Positions 26,399 to 34,992 of a stretch of 64,000 nucleotides of DNA are shown here, one piece after another. The notes under the pieces were generated by a model that was not told where the DNA came from, made no database searches, and was given only the letters and a program-made list of their open reading frames with translations. Positions within the stretch are counted from its first letter, which is position 1. The number at the start of each line of letters is the position of its first letter. Where the stretch lies: assembly GCF_019599405.1 (NCBI RefSeq), contig NZ_RKLQ01000002.1:124001-188000 (forward strand). Direction: 5' to 3'. Position numbers and translations under genes: made by a program. This DNA is from Haloarcula salinisoli. Lineage in GTDB: Archaea > Halobacteriota > Halobacteria > Halobacteriales > Haloarculaceae.

Positions 26399-27732
26399 AT
26401 CGCCGTCTTGTAGGCCTCTAACGTCTCCTCGATGTCCTCGTCGGTGTGGGCGTCACAGACGAACTGGGACTCGAACTGATTGGCGGTGAGGAAGATACCC
26501 TGCTCTTTCATCGCGGGCCAGAACAGCCGCTCCCAGCGGTCGGTCTCCGCTCGCTTGACGTCGTGGCCGTTCTTCGGGCAGTGGTCGTACCGGGAACACT
26601 CCGTCCGCTGGGTGCAGCCGGCCTCGCAGTGGTCCTCGAAGGTGTCCGGCGCGTTTCTGGTGAAGATGACCTTGAACATCGAGTCGGTCCCGACCACGGT
26701 GTACTCGGGAGCCTGGTCCTCGAGGATGTCCTGCAGGCCGCCTCGGAGCTGCTCGGCCAGGCCGTTGACGTGACTGTACACGTCGTTCTCGGCGGCGTAG
26801 CGAAGGGTCTCAAGGCCGGCGGCCATCGTGACCGGGTGGCCGGAGAAGGTGCCCGACTGGAAGACGTCGCCGGCGGGCGTGAACTGCTCGATTATCTCGC
26901 TCTTGCCGCCGATAGCGCCGACCGGGAAGCCGCCGCCGACGATCTTCCCGAAGGTGGTGATGTCGGGGTCGATGTCGAACTTCCCCTGGGCACACTGGAG
27001 GCCGCCGACGCGGAAGCCGGTGATGACCTCGTCGAAGATGAGCAGGGAGCCGTTGTCGTCACACAGCTCTTCGAGGGTCTCGTGGAAGCCCTCGACGGGG
27101 TGGACGATACCGTAGTTACCCAGAATGGGCTCCGTGAGGACGGCCGCGATGTCGTCGCCGTGTTCGGCAAACACCTCGCGGGCGGCCTCGCGGTCGTTGA
27201 ACGGAATCGTCAGGGTGTGCTCGGCGAAGCTCTCGGGGATACCCGGACTGGAGGGCGCAGTGTGGTCGCCCTCGCCCTCGACGAGCGTGGACTCCTGGGC
27301 CCCGTGGTAGCCGCTCTGCATGACGACGATCTTGTCGCGGCCGGTGTAGCCACGGGCCAGGCGGACCGCCGAGACGGTCGCCTCGGTCCCGGAGTTGACG
27401 AAGCGGGTCATCTCGACGCTAGGGACGTGGCGGGCGACGAACTCGGCGAGTTCGACCTCGACTTCGGTCGGGGCGCCGTACATCGGGCCTTCGGCGGCGC
27501 TTTGCTGGACGGCGGACTGGACCGACTCGGGCATATCGTGGCCCAGCAACAGCGGGCCATACCCCATCACGTAGTCGATGTAACGGTTGCCGTCGGCGTC
27601 GACGACGTGGCCGCCGTCGCCCTTCTGCACGAAGAACGGATAGGGACGGATGGCCCGCACCGATGAGTTGACGCCGCCCGGCATCACGGAGAGCGCCCGG
27701 TCGTACAGGTCGCGTGACTGCTCGTGGTTCAT
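26395..27732 (-). CDS. hemL: Glutamate-1-semialdehyde 2,1-aminomutase
   Basis: 445 residues, class III PLP aminotransferase fold. It converts glutamate-1-semialdehyde to 5-aminolevulinate in the C5 pathway. Visible features are the N-terminal [27 protein letters not shown], the PLP-contact [14 protein letters not shown] and the Schiff-base lysine in [19 protein letters not shown] Cys-rich insertion ([18 protein letters not shown], about residues 368-385) is unusual and could bind a metal. The next gene overlaps by 4 bases. hemB, the following step, is 13 kb away. Confidence 0.93.
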   Translation of the reverse strand: MNHEQSRDLYDRALSVMPGGVNSSVRAIRPYPFFVQKGDGGHVVDADGNRYIDYVMGYGPLLLGHDMPESVQSAVQQSAAEGPMYGAPTEVEVELAEFVARHVPSVEMTRFVNSGTEATVSAVRLARGYTGRDKIVVMQSGYHGAQESTLVEGEGDHTAPSSPGIPESFAEHTLTIPFNDREAAREVFAEHGDDIAAVLTEPILGNYGIVHPVEGFHETLEELCDDNGSLLIFDEVITGFRVGGLQCAQGKFDIDPDITTFGKIVGGGFPVGAIGGKSEIIEQFTPAGDVFQSGTFSGHPVTMAAGLETLRYAAENDVYSHVNGLAEQLRGGLQDILEDQAPEYTVVGTDSMFKVIFTRNAPDTFEDHCEAGCTQRTECSRYDHCPKNGHDVKRAETDRWERLFWPAMKEQGIFLTANQFESQFVCDAHTDEDIEETLEAYKTAI

Positions 27733-27879
27733 ACCGCCGGCTTCGGTGGCGGGGTGAAAGAAACTGTTGGGTCAGGGCCGGAGCGGGCGGTATCTCGCCG
27801 CGGCGGCGGCGTCAGAGAGACGCCACTGGGCAGCCGTGACGACAGCGAAAAAGCGAGTCCTACTGCGAAACGAGCGGTC

Positions 27880-28710
27880 TCAGTCGTCGCTGACGGCGCC
27901 GGTGACGACGTTGTCGTCCATACTCCAGTCCCACTCGAAGCCGTACGAGGAGGAGATGTAGTAGTACGCCGCGCCCATGAACAGGATACCGCTGGCCATG
28001 TTCCCGGCGGTGACGACGGCGAGGTTGTACCCCATGCCGGCCCAGGAGACCCCAGCGGCGCCGGGAGCGGCGACGTTCGCTCCGTAGAGGATGGTCATGT
28101 TGGCGATACTGTGCTCGTAGCCCGAGCCGATGAACGCGAGCAGGCACCACCATATCATGATGAGCTTCGCCGAGGTGTTCTCCAGCTGGAAGTTGCTCCA
28201 GACGGCGAGACAGACGAGCCAGTTACAGAGCATCGCCCGCAGGAAGAGTGGGACGAGGTCCATGGACATCTTCGAGCCGCCGACGGCACCCAGCAGCGCC
28301 TCGGCGCCGCCGAGGACCCCCGCCTGCCAGGCCATCGCACCGACGAGGATGGAGCCGAGGAAGTTCCCGACCCAGGACCAGGTCCACACTTTCATCGTGC
28401 CGGGGAGTCCGACACGGCCCGAGAGCATCCCCATCGTCATGATCATGTTGTTCCCCGTAAACAGCTCGGAGCCCGCGACGATGACCAGGCTCAGTGCCCC
28501 GCCGAATACCGCTGCCATGACGAAGCCACGGAGCGGTTCGAACGTCGTCTGGTACATCGCGCCGCCGAAAAGGAACGTCATGACGACGATGAGCCCGAGA
28601 TAGGCCCCGGCCATCATCGAGTGGACGATGTACGCCGGGAGACTCTTCTCTATCAGTTCTACCTGCGCCGCGGCCGCCTTACTGATCGACGTGACACTCT
28701 CCTGGTACAT
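27880..28710 (-). CDS. Formate/nitrite transporter (FNT) family channel
   Basis: 276 residues, six membrane helices. FNT family signatures are present: GSELFTGNNMIM after helix 2 and GYEHSIANMTIL before helix 5. FNT pentamers conduct formate, nitrite or related monovalent anions. Because nitrate reductases, narK and nirA surround it, nitrite (NirC-like) is the most likely substrate. Its ATG abuts the stop of a 37-residue ORF (TAA-ATG), so the two are in one transcript driven by a strong TATA box at 28853-28865. Confidence 0.87.
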   Translation of the reverse strand: MYQESVTSISKAAAAQVELIEKSLPAYIVHSMMAGAYLGLIVVMTFLFGGAMYQTTFEPLRGFVMAAVFGGALSLVIVAGSELFTGNNMIMTMGMLSGRVGLPGTMKVWTWSWVGNFLGSILVGAMAWQAGVLGGAEALLGAVGGSKMSMDLVPLFLRAMLCNWLVCLAVWSNFQLENTSAKLIMIWWCLLAFIGSGYEHSIANMTILYGANVAAPGAAGVSWAGMGYNLAVVTAGNMASGILFMGAAYYYISSSYGFEWDWSMDDNVVTGAVSDD

Positions 28711-28824
28711 TTACGCTCCCCCCTCAACGTCGTATTCAAAATCTCGGCTTTTGTCGTCGATTACTAAACGTTCGCCTGAATTTTCCGCCGATAACCCATC
28801 GATACGCTTGCTGACTTCGGTCAT
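28711..28824 (-). CDS. 37-residue acidic ORF leading the FNT channel gene
   Basis: MTEVSKRIDGLSAEN starts a charged, soluble 37-residue peptide ending YDVEGGA. Its TAA is directly followed by the ATG of the FNT gene (no gap). A clear TATA box lies about 33 bases upstream of its ATG, giving a transcript with a leader of only a few bases, so this ORF is the first translated item. It may be a regulatory leader or a small partner of the channel. Not recognised. Confidence 0.65.
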   Translation of the reverse strand: MTEVSKRIDGLSAENSGERLVIDDKSRDFEYDVEGGA

Positions 28825-28852
28825 TGTGCAACAAGACTCTGTTCGAAAGAGG

Positions 28853-28865
28853 TGATATATAAGCG
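28853..28865 (-). promoter_or_regulatory. TATA box of the FNT operon
   Basis: On the minus strand ACGCTTATATATC gives one of the best TATA matches in the window. About 27 bases downstream lies the ATG region at 28824. Confidence 0.7.
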
Positions 28866-29209
28866 TGGTTCTTCGATTGGGTTTCAGTCTTTAGAATGTA
28901 CTAGGAATATGGTCAAATGTCGATTTAATCATCGTGATATTTCAGCAAAATTTGCAATTGTCTCAAATTCGCGCGTCTGCGTTCGTGTTTTCAATCCCTA
29001 ATTACCGAGTTGTGCGCTCTCGGGTCGAGCAATTCGGGAAACGGAAATCCTATCAGCCGTATTGACAAAATTCCACTTCTGACCAGCATTATCGTATTAT
29101 GTTCTTAGATTATCCCCATTCCCTGTTTGAATCTCCACCAGTATTAGGAAAATGGTTTAATATCACCTCCCACTCCCACCAACCGGGACAACCTCCCACG
29201 ACACAACCA
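28866..29209. other. AT-rich divergent control region between FNT operon and cynS
   Basis: About 340 bases of clearly lower GC than the flanks, with no ORF I can support. The cynS promoter is probably TTTAATATC at 29155-29163 (leader about 20-25 bases). Two nitrogen genes diverge from it, so it probably holds regulator sites. I see no strong palindrome. Confidence 0.45.
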
Positions 29210-29698
29210 ATGACAATCGATCGCAACACCATGGAGCCGTACGCGGAAGTTCGAAAAGATATGCGACGGAAAGTCGTCGATGCCAAAGAGATGCGCGAGC
29301 TCACCTTCTCCGACATCGAGGAGGCGACCGGCATCGACAAGACGTACATCGCCTCGGCCGTCTACGACGGCGCGAGCACGACCGAAGAGGAGGCCATCGC
29401 TATCGCCGAAGCGGTGGGGCTGGGCGGCGAGGAAGACGTCATCGAGGGGCTGCAGATTCCGCCGATGAAGGGCCAGGAGGACCCGTCGATTCCGTCCGAC
29501 CCCGCCCTCTATCGGTTCTACGAGGTACCACAGGTGTACGGGCCCGCGATGAAGGCCATCATGCACGAGGAGTTCGGCGACGGCATCATGAGCGCCATCG
29601 ACTTCGAGGTCAGCGTCGACAAGGAGATCCAGGACGGGGAGGAGCACGTCGTCATCACCTACGACGGCAAGTTCCTGCCGTACAAGAAGTTCCCGTAG
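29210..29698 (+). CDS. cynS: Cyanate hydratase (cyanase)
   Basis: 162 residues. The N-terminal helical domain (FSDIEEATGIDKTYIASAV) is followed by the catalytic domain LYRFYEVPQVYGPAMKAIM and EEFGDGIMSAIDFEV, which contain the Arg, Glu and Ser of the cyanase active site. The enzyme reacts cyanate with bicarbonate to give ammonia and CO2, so it lets cyanate serve as a nitrogen source. The frame is open from 29099, but MTIDRNTMEPY is the first start after the TATA-like element at 29155. It stands between FNT and dabA/dabB. Confidence 0.94.
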   Translation: MTIDRNTMEPYAEVRKDMRRKVVDAKEMRELTFSDIEEATGIDKTYIASAVYDGASTTEEEAIAIAEAVGLGGEEDVIEGLQIPPMKGQEDPSIPSDPALYRFYEVPQVYGPAMKAIMHEEFGDGIMSAIDFEVSVDKEIQDGEEHVVITYDGKFLPYKKFP

Positions 29699-29786
29699 CG
29701 ACGCATCGGTAGACATCGTTTTCAAGCCGTTTTTCGCTAGCTAGTGTAGGGCCACACGACAGTTGAAGGATACCATTTTGTATCGC

Positions 29787-29804
29787 TGCATACAACTGTA
29801 TGCA
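29787..29804. promoter_or_regulatory. Palindromic operator at the vapBC start
   Basis: TGCATACA-AC-TGTATGCA is a perfect 8-base inverted repeat between the TATA-like TTTTGTATCG (29777-29786) and the ATG at 29806. It covers the expected transcription start. VapB antitoxins repress their own operons by binding such palindromes. Confidence 0.7.
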
Positions 29805-29805
29805 T

Positions 29806-30042
29806 ATGTCGAAGAGCATCCGTCTCTCCGAGGACGCCTACGAGCGTCTCGCCGCCCACAAACGGGACGACGAAACCTTCTCCGAGGTGGTGCTTCGCCT
29901 CGCGGGCGAGCGGTCACTCCTCGAGCTCGCGGGAATCCTCAGCGACGAGGAGGCCGAGTCACTGCGGGCCGCCGTCGACGAGCGTCGGGACCGGCGCGGT
30001 GGCGAACTCGAAGGGATTGCGGGCGAGATAGAGGACACCTAG
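29806..30042 (+). CDS. vapB: VapB-family antitoxin
   Basis: 78 residues. MSKSIRLSEDAYERLAAHK is a ribbon-helix-helix-like DNA-binding N-terminus. The rest (FSEVVLRLAGERSLLELAG) and an acidic C-terminus match the antitoxins paired with haloarchaeal PIN toxins. An ATG two codons earlier (29800) lies within the palindrome. 29806 fits the leaderless distance better. The toxin gene follows after one base. Confidence 0.8.
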   Translation: MSKSIRLSEDAYERLAAHKRDDETFSEVVLRLAGERSLLELAGILSDEEAESLRAAVDERRDRRGGELEGIAGEIEDT

Positions 30043-30043
30043 C

Positions 30044-30433
30044 GTGTTGCTCGACACTTCGTTCCTCATCGACCTGATGAACGGCGACGAGGGCGCCGTC
30101 GAGAAGGCGCGCGAGATCGAAGCCGACCTCGTCCAGCAACGGCTCTCCTCGATGACGCTCTTCGAACTGTACTATGGCGTCGCCCGGGCGACAGACTCGG
30201 AGGGGGAACGCACGAAAATCGAGACGGTCCTCGAATCGAAGCCAGTCCATCCGGCCGATTCCGCCATCATGCGCAAAGCTGGCCGTCGCTCCGGCGAGTT
30301 GCTGAACGACGGAGACGCTGTCGGGGACGGTGACGTGATTATCGGGATGACTGCCGAAGTCGTCGACGAACCGGTGCTCACACGCAACGTCGATGATTTC
30401 GAGCGCCTCGGTGTCGACGTCGAGACGTATTGA
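30044..30433 (+). CDS. vapC: VapC-family PIN-domain ribonuclease toxin
   Basis: 129 residues. PIN catalytic acidic residues are visible: Asp4 (LLDTSFLIDL), Glu41 (FELYYG), Asp95/Asp97 (GDGDVIIGMTA) and Asp117/118 (RNVDDFERLG). VapC toxins cleave RNA, often initiator tRNA or rRNA. The start is GTG, one base after the vapB stop, and the pair is autoregulated through the upstream palindrome. It sits within the nitrogen locus without obvious functional relation. Confidence 0.88.
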   Translation: MLLDTSFLIDLMNGDEGAVEKAREIEADLVQQRLSSMTLFELYYGVARATDSEGERTKIETVLESKPVHPADSAIMRKAGRRSGELLNDGDAVGDGDVIIGMTAEVVDEPVLTRNVDDFERLGVDVETY

Positions 30434-30487
30434 GGCCTGGCGACGTATAGAAGCAGGAACCGAACAGAACCGCCGAAAACGGCTCTT

Positions 30488-32926
30488 TCAGTCGGTGCTT
30501 GCCACCGTAATCTTCGTCGTGAGCGTCGCGTCCAGTGGCTCCCACTCCAGGTCCGTCTGGTACCGGAAGGTCGCATCGTCCTGGGTGGGGTCGATGACCA
30601 GCAGGGAGAGCCAGTTGTTGTCAAGCAGCGCGGCCAGGTCGGGGTTGCGGTCGAGGATGTCCGTGACGGTGTCGACGGGCGCGTGGATGACCGTCGACAG
30701 CCGGATAGGCGTGTGCAGGGCCTGCCGGTCGTCGGCGTACAGCGACTGCAGGGGCAGGCCCATCTGCAGGTCGCCGCCGTTGCCCTGCATGACGCCGACG
30801 TTGCCCACGGCGTTGTGGGTCGTCTTCGAACCGCTGCCGTAGACCTCGTTGTCGACCGTCGAGAAGTAGTACTGGGCGTTTATCATCTGACAGACGACCA
30901 GCGGCCCCGCCATGATGTTCTCCAGGGCCTCGCCCTCGGGGTCGCCCTCCCAGTCGTACGAATGGAGGAACGACCGCCCCTCGAGGTCGACGTCTTCGGT
31001 CAGCTCCCGGGGGGCGATGACGAAGCCGGCGTTGCCCGACAGCCCGATTTCGGGCCGGGGCTGGGCCCAGTCGTCGGTGCGGGTCTCGGTCTCGCGGACG
31101 GGGTCGTCGGCGTCGACGCCCAACGTCTCCAGTCGCTCCTCGGCGGCACCGGCCTGGGCCGTCTCCAGGTCCTCGCGAAGGTTGTCGACGACGGCCTGCT
31201 GGGCGTCGGTGAGGTCCTGTCCCTCGGTGAAGACGGTCACCGCGTCGGTCGTGGTGTTGTGCCGGCCAGCGAGGAAGACGGTGTCGTCGGGGACCTCGAT
31301 ACCGCGCTCGGCGAGCCGTTCACGCACCTCCGGGTCGTTACAGATGGTCGCGAGCACGCGCGCGTTCGGCGTGCCGGGGCTGCCCGAACAGGCGCCACAG
31401 TCGATACTCGACTTGTAGGGGTTGTTGACGGTCTGACTCTCGTGGCCGGTGAACACGACCACGGGGGCAAAGTCGTCCCATCCCATGAGGTCGAACGCGG
31501 CCTCCGCATAGAAGGCCTTCTGCTCGGGTGAGATGCCGATAGCCGGGGAGTCTGGAGCGTCCTCGTCGGCCGTCTCGGAAAGCGTCAGCGAGGAGAACGT
31601 CGCCGGGTCGTCGGGCCCGACGCGCCCCCGCGCATCGTGGACTTTCGACGGGAACAGCGTCCGGGAGGCGAGCGCAGCCCCGAAGAAGGTCCCGGAGGCC
31701 TCGACGAAGCCGAAGGCCGCGGCCAGGTCGTTTTTCAGGGATTTGAGGAACTTGTTGCCGTCCGTCTTCAGGCGGTCCCACCGTTCGTAGGACGTCGTCG
31801 CCGGGTCGTCGGCCGGTGGGTGCTCGGTGACGTGGTGTTTCGGGTCGACCATCACCGGACAGGAGTCGGTCTGGACCTTCGACTGGTGGCCCCTGTACTC
31901 GATGGGGACGCCGAAGAAGCCGGCGTACCCGTGGGTCTCGTAGTCGCCGGTCGCTTCGAGCTGTCGGCGGATAATCTCAGAGCGCGTGTCGATACAGAAG
32001 ACGAGCTGGGCGTCGGGCCGGTCGGCGTCCAGCTGCGTACTCGACGTGGCCAGTCCTTTGTTGATGTCCTCCAGCAAGTCGTCCTGATAGCTGCGCTCCC
32101 ACGCTGTCAGCCAGATCTCCTGGAGCCGGAAGTCGGCCTGTTTGGGCCGCTCGGTGCCGTCGGTCTCCGGCAGGACGTCGGCGCCCATGTGTTTGGCGAG
32201 GATGAGTCGGACGCCGAGATAGTCGACCAGCGTGACGGGGTATTTGTCCTGCCAGGGGTTGTTGTTCGCCTCGGCCCGCTGTTTGATGAGCCCGACCCAG
32301 CCCGGCAGGGCGGCCAGGTGGTGTTCGAAGATGGCCTCCCATTCGTCCTCGTCGTACCCAGTGATGACGGCGAAGATAGCCTCCATAGCCGTCTCGGGGG
32401 CGTCAGTCAGTCGGTCGCGGTAGTACGTCGCGACGTTGGTCTCGGATTCGGGAATCCGGCTGTCGTAGGGCGCGACCGCCCGCCAGGACTGGTAGAAACC
32501 CTGCTCGCGGTCGGGCATGGGCCAGCCGGCCTGTCCCTGGTCGAGGAAGGCCGCGAGCCACTTCGAGCACAATCTGTTCAGCCGCTCGTCGTGGGTATCG
32601 CTGCTCGAGCGTTCGTCCGCTTCGTGGGCCATCCGCCGCAGGAGCGCCCCGGGCTCCTCGTCGATACCGTGTTCCTCGAGCAGGTCGTTGAGGATGGTCG
32701 CGTCTATCTCGCCCGACTCCCAGGCCTGGCGGAACTGGTCGACGGTCGGGTAGCCACGGCCGTCGAACAGCGCCTCGGCGTCCTCGACAGCCTGCCGGAA
32801 GGGCCTGTCCTCGAACCCGGAGAGGGGGTTGGCGGCCACGTCGGAGTACAGCGGCCAGACCCGACCCAGACGGTCCGCCGCGTGCTCTATGTGCGTCCGA
32901 ACAGTCGTCGGATCGATATCGACCAT
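30488..32926 (-). CDS. dabA: Inorganic-carbon transporter subunit DabA (DUF2309)
   Basis: 812 residues. The zinc site residues reported for bacterial DabA are kept: Cys311 and Asp313 (VFCIDTRSE), His495 (VFTGHESQT) and Cys510 (SSIDCGACSG), resembling a beta-carbonic anhydrase centre. With the membrane subunit DabB it is thought to hydrate CO2 vectorially and build up bicarbonate. dabB here is divergent, 384 bases away, instead of adjacent on the same strand. The start at 32926 (MVDIDPTTVR) follows family N-termini, and the frame upstream to 33031 is AT-rich and non-coding in character. Confidence 0.88.
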   Translation of the reverse strand: MVDIDPTTVRTHIEHAADRLGRVWPLYSDVAANPLSGFEDRPFRQAVEDAEALFDGRGYPTVDQFRQAWESGEIDATILNDLLEEHGIDEEPGALLRRMAHEADERSSSDTHDERLNRLCSKWLAAFLDQGQAGWPMPDREQGFYQSWRAVAPYDSRIPESETNVATYYRDRLTDAPETAMEAIFAVITGYDEDEWEAIFEHHLAALPGWVGLIKQRAEANNNPWQDKYPVTLVDYLGVRLILAKHMGADVLPETDGTERPKQADFRLQEIWLTAWERSYQDDLLEDINKGLATSSTQLDADRPDAQLVFCIDTRSEIIRRQLEATGDYETHGYAGFFGVPIEYRGHQSKVQTDSCPVMVDPKHHVTEHPPADDPATTSYERWDRLKTDGNKFLKSLKNDLAAAFGFVEASGTFFGAALASRTLFPSKVHDARGRVGPDDPATFSSLTLSETADEDAPDSPAIGISPEQKAFYAEAAFDLMGWDDFAPVVVFTGHESQTVNNPYKSSIDCGACSGSPGTPNARVLATICNDPEVRERLAERGIEVPDDTVFLAGRHNTTTDAVTVFTEGQDLTDAQQAVVDNLREDLETAQAGAAEERLETLGVDADDPVRETETRTDDWAQPRPEIGLSGNAGFVIAPRELTEDVDLEGRSFLHSYDWEGDPEGEALENIMAGPLVVCQMINAQYYFSTVDNEVYGSGSKTTHNAVGNVGVMQGNGGDLQMGLPLQSLYADDRQALHTPIRLSTVIHAPVDTVTDILDRNPDLAALLDNNWLSLLVIDPTQDDATFRYQTDLEWEPLDATLTTKITVASTD

Positions 32927-33059
32927 CGTATAGATAACACCAGTTGGAGTTGAAAAGCGGGAGCTATATCTTAATATCTTCGCATATATGTAGACGCATC
33001 TGGCTGAATTCCTAAAATAATTCAAAGGCACTAGAGCAGTTTCGGACCGGCAAGACCGC
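32927..33059. other. AT-rich 5' flank of dabA
   Basis: This is the left third of the 384-base dabA-dabB gap. It is AT-rich, with no supported gene, and contains candidate dabA promoter elements (minus-strand TTAAGATATAG near 32966-32978). Confidence 0.35.
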
Positions 33060-33205
33060 TACGCGTCGCCAAACGTAGCGAGGGGCGTGCGTAGCAGGCC
33101 CTCGATGCGGAACAGAGAGGGACCGGAAGTCCCTCAAGCAGTCGGGCGGCAGCGCCGCCCGACGACGGGGAACACAGTGACCCGTGGGGCGCAGTGAGTC
33201 GTTTG
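33060..33205. repeat. Degenerate hairpin repeat, copy 6 (GTCGGGCGGC subtype)
   Basis: Two hairpins in tandem: GAGGGAC-CGGAA-GTCCCTC, then GTCGGGCGGC-AGC-GCCGCCCGAC (33141-33163), followed by GACGGGGAACACAGTGACCC. The block is nearly identical to 49.70-49.79 kb and close to 18.75-18.82 kb. It lies between the divergent dabA and dabB promoters, so here it cannot be a terminator of either. Confidence 0.7.
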
Positions 33206-33310
33206 TTCAGCGTTCCGAGCCAATACTTTGCATTTTAGGAATTATATCACCACTTACCAGTCGTGCACGGAAATTTTAAACGTATAAGTGGTTATCCTCC
33301 GATACCATAG

Positions 33311-34759
33311 ATGTCCCATACGAGTCAACAGTACAGCGCCATCCCGGTCGTCTCGACGACCCTGGTCTGGACGCTGTTCGTCGGGAGCGTCGTCCTCGTC
33401 GCAGCCACCGCCTGGTTCAGCATCGAGCTCGCGGCCGAACCGCTGGTACGGGTCGACGGGTTAACGAAAGTGATGTGGGTCGCAGTGACCTTCTTCAGCG
33501 GTATCGTCCAGAGCTTCTCCAGGCGGTATATGACGGCAAACAGGGACGTCGACCTGTTTTTCGCACGCATCATGCTGTTTACCCTGGTGGTGATGACGCT
33601 GGTCGCGGCCGACCACGTGGTCCTGTTCCTCCTCGCCTGGACCCTGATGGGGCTGCTGATGGCGGAGCTCATCGGCCACGTCAGGGCCTGGCCGCAAGCA
33701 CAGGCTGCCAAGCGCCTCTCGCGACGGTACTTTCTCGCCGGGAGCGGGCTGCTGGGAGTCGGCCTGCTCGCGCTGTCTACGGGGACCGGGAGCGCCACCA
33801 TCTCGGGGATACTGGCGTCGGTCGACACGCTCCCGCGGTCGACGCTGCTGCTGGCGGCAGCCCCCATCCTGCTGGCGGCGCTCGTCCAGTCGGCGCTGGT
33901 CCCCTTCCACGGGTGGTTGCTCTCCTCGATGACGGGGCCGACGCCGGCAAGCGCCATCATGCACGCCGGGTTCGTCAACGCCGGCGGCCTCCTGCTGACG
34001 CGGCTGGCGCCGGTGTTTGCGTTACAGGAGTTCGTCATGCTGGGTATCGTCGCGCTGGGCGCGGTCAGTTCCATCCTCGCACAGGCGATGATGCTCGTCA
34101 AGGCCGATTACAAGGGCCGGCTGGGCTGCTCGACCGTGGCCCAGATGGGATTCATGATACTGCAGTGCGGGCTGGGCTTTTTCGCCGCGGCGGTGGCCCA
34201 CCTCATCATCCACGGGTTCTACAAGGCGTATCTGTTCCTCTCGACGGGCTCGCAGGTCGTCAAGAAAGCGCCGAAAACGAAGAAAAAACGCTATCCCTCG
34301 GTCGTCACCACCGCCGTTGCACTGCTGACGGCCGTCGCCGGCGGCGCGGTCTTTGCCCTCCTGACGGGGAAGGGGACCACGCTCACCGACACCGGCATCT
34401 TCCTCGCAGTCATCGTCGTCGTGAGCGTCTTTCGCGGCGCGACGGAGCTGCTCGACAACGAGTCGCTTCCGGCTCTCGTCCGGCTGGGCGGGATGCCGCT
34501 CGTAATGCTTCCGGCGCTGGCGCTGTACGCGGGTGTGTACAACGGCGTCTACGTCCTGCTGAAAGACCTCCCGATGGTCAAGGCCGGCATGGCGATGACC
34601 CCTGCACACTGGGTGCTGCTCGGGCTCTTCCTGCTTGGCCACCTATCGGTCCAGCTGGGCTGGCTCCAGCGCAGCCGGCGCCTCTATGTCACGCTACTGA
34701 ACGCGGCACAGGCCGACCCCGCCACGATTCCGGGCGCCAGTGGAGAGTACGAGAACTAG
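33311..34759 (+). CDS. dabB: Inorganic-carbon transporter membrane subunit DabB (NuoL/Mrp-like)
   Basis: 482 residues, about 13 membrane helices, of the proton-translocating antiporter family related to NuoL/MrpA. The quinone-oxidoreductase-like core AALVQSALVPFHGWLLSSM, PTPASAIMHAGFVNAGG and the helix-7/8 lysines are present. Proximity to dabA identifies it as DabB rather than a Complex I subunit. It would couple ion flow to CO2/bicarbonate capture. A TATA-like CGTATAAGTGG at 33281-33291 gives a leaderless start at 33311. Confidence 0.86.
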   Translation: MSHTSQQYSAIPVVSTTLVWTLFVGSVVLVAATAWFSIELAAEPLVRVDGLTKVMWVAVTFFSGIVQSFSRRYMTANRDVDLFFARIMLFTLVVMTLVAADHVVLFLLAWTLMGLLMAELIGHVRAWPQAQAAKRLSRRYFLAGSGLLGVGLLALSTGTGSATISGILASVDTLPRSTLLLAAAPILLAALVQSALVPFHGWLLSSMTGPTPASAIMHAGFVNAGGLLLTRLAPVFALQEFVMLGIVALGAVSSILAQAMMLVKADYKGRLGCSTVAQMGFMILQCGLGFFAAAVAHLIIHGFYKAYLFLSTGSQVVKKAPKTKKKRYPSVVTTAVALLTAVAGGAVFALLTGKGTTLTDTGIFLAVIVVVSVFRGATELLDNESLPALVRLGGMPLVMLPALALYAGVYNGVYVLLKDLPMVKAGMAMTPAHWVLLGLFLLGHLSVQLGWLQRSRRLYVTLLNAAQADPATIPGASGEYEN

Positions 34760-34848
34760 GCGGGCCGACCGGCCCGTCGGACAGCCGATTGTGCGTTTTT
34801 CCACAAAGACAACTAAACTCCTTAAACACCTGTAGGCGTCTATAATTT

Positions 34849-34865
34849 TGAACATTTAGCTGATT
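34849..34865 (+). promoter_or_regulatory. Element shared by narK1 and nirA upstream regions (nirA copy)
   Basis: TGAACATTTAGCTGATT matches 14 of 17 positions of the element at 17234-17250 and stands at nearly the same distance (about 85 bases) upstream of the TATA box. Confidence 0.45.
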
Positions 34866-34939
34866 CTCCGCTTTGTATGACGATTGTTTCAATGGTCAGG
34901 TTTTTACTTAGCCAGGCGGATGGTTTATCCGAGTATAAA

Positions 34940-34965
34940 CGCACAGAGCGAAACTACACTGTGCG
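34940..34965. promoter_or_regulatory. Inverted repeat at the nirA transcription start
   Basis: CGCACAG-N12-CTGTGCG, perfect 7-base arms, begins just after the TATA-like GAGTATAAAC (34931-34940) and spans the expected start point. The leader to the ATG at 34993 is then about 30 bases. Confidence 0.5.
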
Positions 34966-34992
34966 AAAATTCACTATACGAGGTTACCAACA

